From: Stenotrophomonas maltophilia R551-3
GTDB lineage: Bacteria > Pseudomonadota > Gammaproteobacteria > Xanthomonadales > Xanthomonadaceae
Direction: 5' to 3'
Length of the DNA stretch: 64,000 nt
Assembly (NCBI RefSeq): GCF_000020665.1
Contig: NC_011071.1
Location: 4,206,501-4,270,500 of the forward strand
Below are positions 63,062 to 64,000 of this stretch, piece after piece. A program made the position numbers and the translations under genes. Within the stretch, counting starts at the first letter, position 1. Every line of letters begins with the position of its first letter. Below the pieces are notes generated by a model. The model had not been told where the DNA came from. It searched no databases and was given only the letters and a program-made list of their open reading frames with translations.

Positions 63062-64000
63062 ATGACGCCACCTGCCGCCGGCCGCCGCCTGAAACACCCC
63101 AATCGCACCTGGGTTCGCCCCTTCCGCGAGGGCGCCGGCCCGCTGTATCTGCAGATTGCCCAGCAGGTGCGCGAGGCGGTGGATGACGGCGTGCTGCGCC
63201 CGGGCGACCGCCTGCCGCCGCAGCGCGACCTGGCCCAGCAGGTGGGCGTGGACCTGACCACGGTCACCCGCGCCTTCGCCGAGCTGCGCCAGGCCGGCCT
63301 GCTCGATGCCCAGGGCGCCGGCGGCACCTTCATCGCACTGTCGGCCGGCAACCGCAGCACCTCGGTCGACCTGAGCATGAACATCCCGCCGCTGCTGGGC
63401 AGCGCGCCGTTCGCACAGGGCATGGAGACCGGCTTCCAGCACGTCGGCCAGCAGCTGGGCCAGGGCGAATTGATGAGCTACCACGTCGGCGCCGGCACTC
63501 GCGAGGACCGCGCCGCCGCGGTGCAGTGGCTGGCGCCGATGCTGGGCACGGTGGGTGCCGACCAGGTGGTGATCTGCCCCGGCGCGCAGACCGCGCTGTG
63601 CGCGCTGATCCTGGCCCGCACCCAGCCGGGCGAGCTGATTGCCGCCGAGCAGCTGACCTACCCAGGCCTGTTGGCTGCCGCGCGGGTGCTGCAACGGGGC
63701 GTGGTGCCGGTGGCGATGGACGCCGAGGGCATGCTGCCGGAGGCGCTGGAGGAGGCCTGCCAGCTGCGCCGCCCGCGCCTGCTGTACCTGGTGCCGACCA
63801 TCCAGAACCCGACCACGGCGACGATGTCGGCACAACGCCGGCAGGCCCTCCTGGCCGTCGCGAAACGCCACGATCTGACCGTGATCGAAGACGATCCCTA
63901 CTGGTTGCTGGCCGGGGACGCCGCACCGCCGCTGGCCGCCCACCGCGACGCAGGCTGCCCGGTGTACTACATCTCCACCCTGTCCAAGTGCCTGGCACCG
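63062..64000 (+). CDS. MocR-type (GntR HTH plus aminotransferase) regulator, 3' end outside window
   Basis: The 313 visible residues start MTPPAAGRRLKHPNRTWVRP. A GntR-type winged helix occupies about 28-95 (LYLQIAQQVREAVDDGVLRP, RLPPQRDLAQQVGVDLTTVT). After a short linker comes a fold-type-I aminotransferase-like domain with PGAQTALCALILA, LYLVPTIQNPTTATMS, VIEDDPYWLL and the PLP-lysine motif YISTLSKCLAP just before the right edge. MocR proteins use PLP or an amine as ligand and usually control a divergent gene; here that gene is cyoA. The C-terminal third is missing only because of the window end. Confidence 0.93.
   Translation, partial: MTPPAAGRRLKHPNRTWVRPFREGAGPLYLQIAQQVREAVDDGVLRPGDRLPPQRDLAQQVGVDLTTVTRAFAELRQAGLLDAQGAGGTFIALSAGNRSTSVDLSMNIPPLLGSAPFAQGMETGFQHVGQQLGQGELMSYHVGAGTREDRAAAVQWLAPMLGTVGADQVVICPGAQTALCALILARTQPGELIAAEQLTYPGLLAAARVLQRGVVPVAMDAEGMLPEALEEACQLRRPRLLYLVPTIQNPTTATMSAQRRQALLAVAKRHDLTVIEDDPYWLLAGDAAPPLAAHRDAGCPVYYISTLSKCLAP

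Overview
The window looks like chromosomal DNA of a Stenotrophomonas maltophilia-complex gammaproteobacterium (Xanthomonadaceae). The basis is high GC coding sequence, protein sequences typical of xanthomonads (tryptophan 2,3-dioxygenase, OpgB, biosynthetic SpeA, an XVIPCD-type effector) and many short palindromes headed by GTAG that resemble the SMAG/REP family known from S. maltophilia. No rRNA, tRNA, CRISPR array, insertion sequence or integrase was recognised.

Layout. 1-7.5 kb: hppD (cut by the left edge) divergent from a MarR regulator, a DUF1016/PDDEXK nuclease-like gene, a membrane protein, a thioredoxin-like lipoprotein, a POT peptide transporter and kynA. 7.8-11.7 kb: a 2-oxoacid dehydrogenase operon (E1 alpha, E1 beta, a small SH3-like protein, E2) ending in a strong terminator. 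11.9-25.2 kb: an orphan protein, a VOC protein, an overlapping WYL regulator/NAD(P)-binding pair, a GGDEF diguanylate cyclase, a DUF808 protein, a UbiB-like kinase, opgB and a DUF3772 mechanosensitive channel. The last two converge on a 629-bp nested inverted-repeat element. 25.4-31.5 kb: lipocalin, FAD oxidoreductase, PepSY proteins with an OmpR/histidine-kinase pair, and a 190-bp tandem array of GTAG palindromes. 31.5-38.5 kb: divergent speA and speE, lpxO, a lipopolysaccharide-kinase-like protein, a PII protein, ubiK, an Arr-type rifampin ADP-ribosyltransferase and a DUF4279 protein.

38.5-46.8 kb is the accessory part. It holds a visibly AT-rich gene fusing an Mrr-like PDDEXK nuclease to a STAND NTPase (a likely anti-phage sensor/effector), two conserved proteins of unknown role, a small gene behind a long-range inverted repeat, and an Imm11-like immunity gene followed by an 891-residue protein. 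That protein has an N-terminal AHH/HNH-type nuclease signature, Gly-zipper membrane segments and a C-terminal XVIPCD, so it is probably a bacteria-killing type IV secretion effector.

47-64 kb returns to core-like genes: comM, a TonB-dependent receptor, a HAD phosphatase, exoD, a PQQ-type sugar dehydrogenase with a DUF2231 membrane partner, a kexin-like secreted S8 protease overlapping a gene that resembles a trans-acting propeptide/inhibitor, and the cyoABCD quinol oxidase operon followed by an SCO protein. A MocR-type regulator (cut by the right edge) is divergent from cyoA, with a perfect inverted repeat between them.
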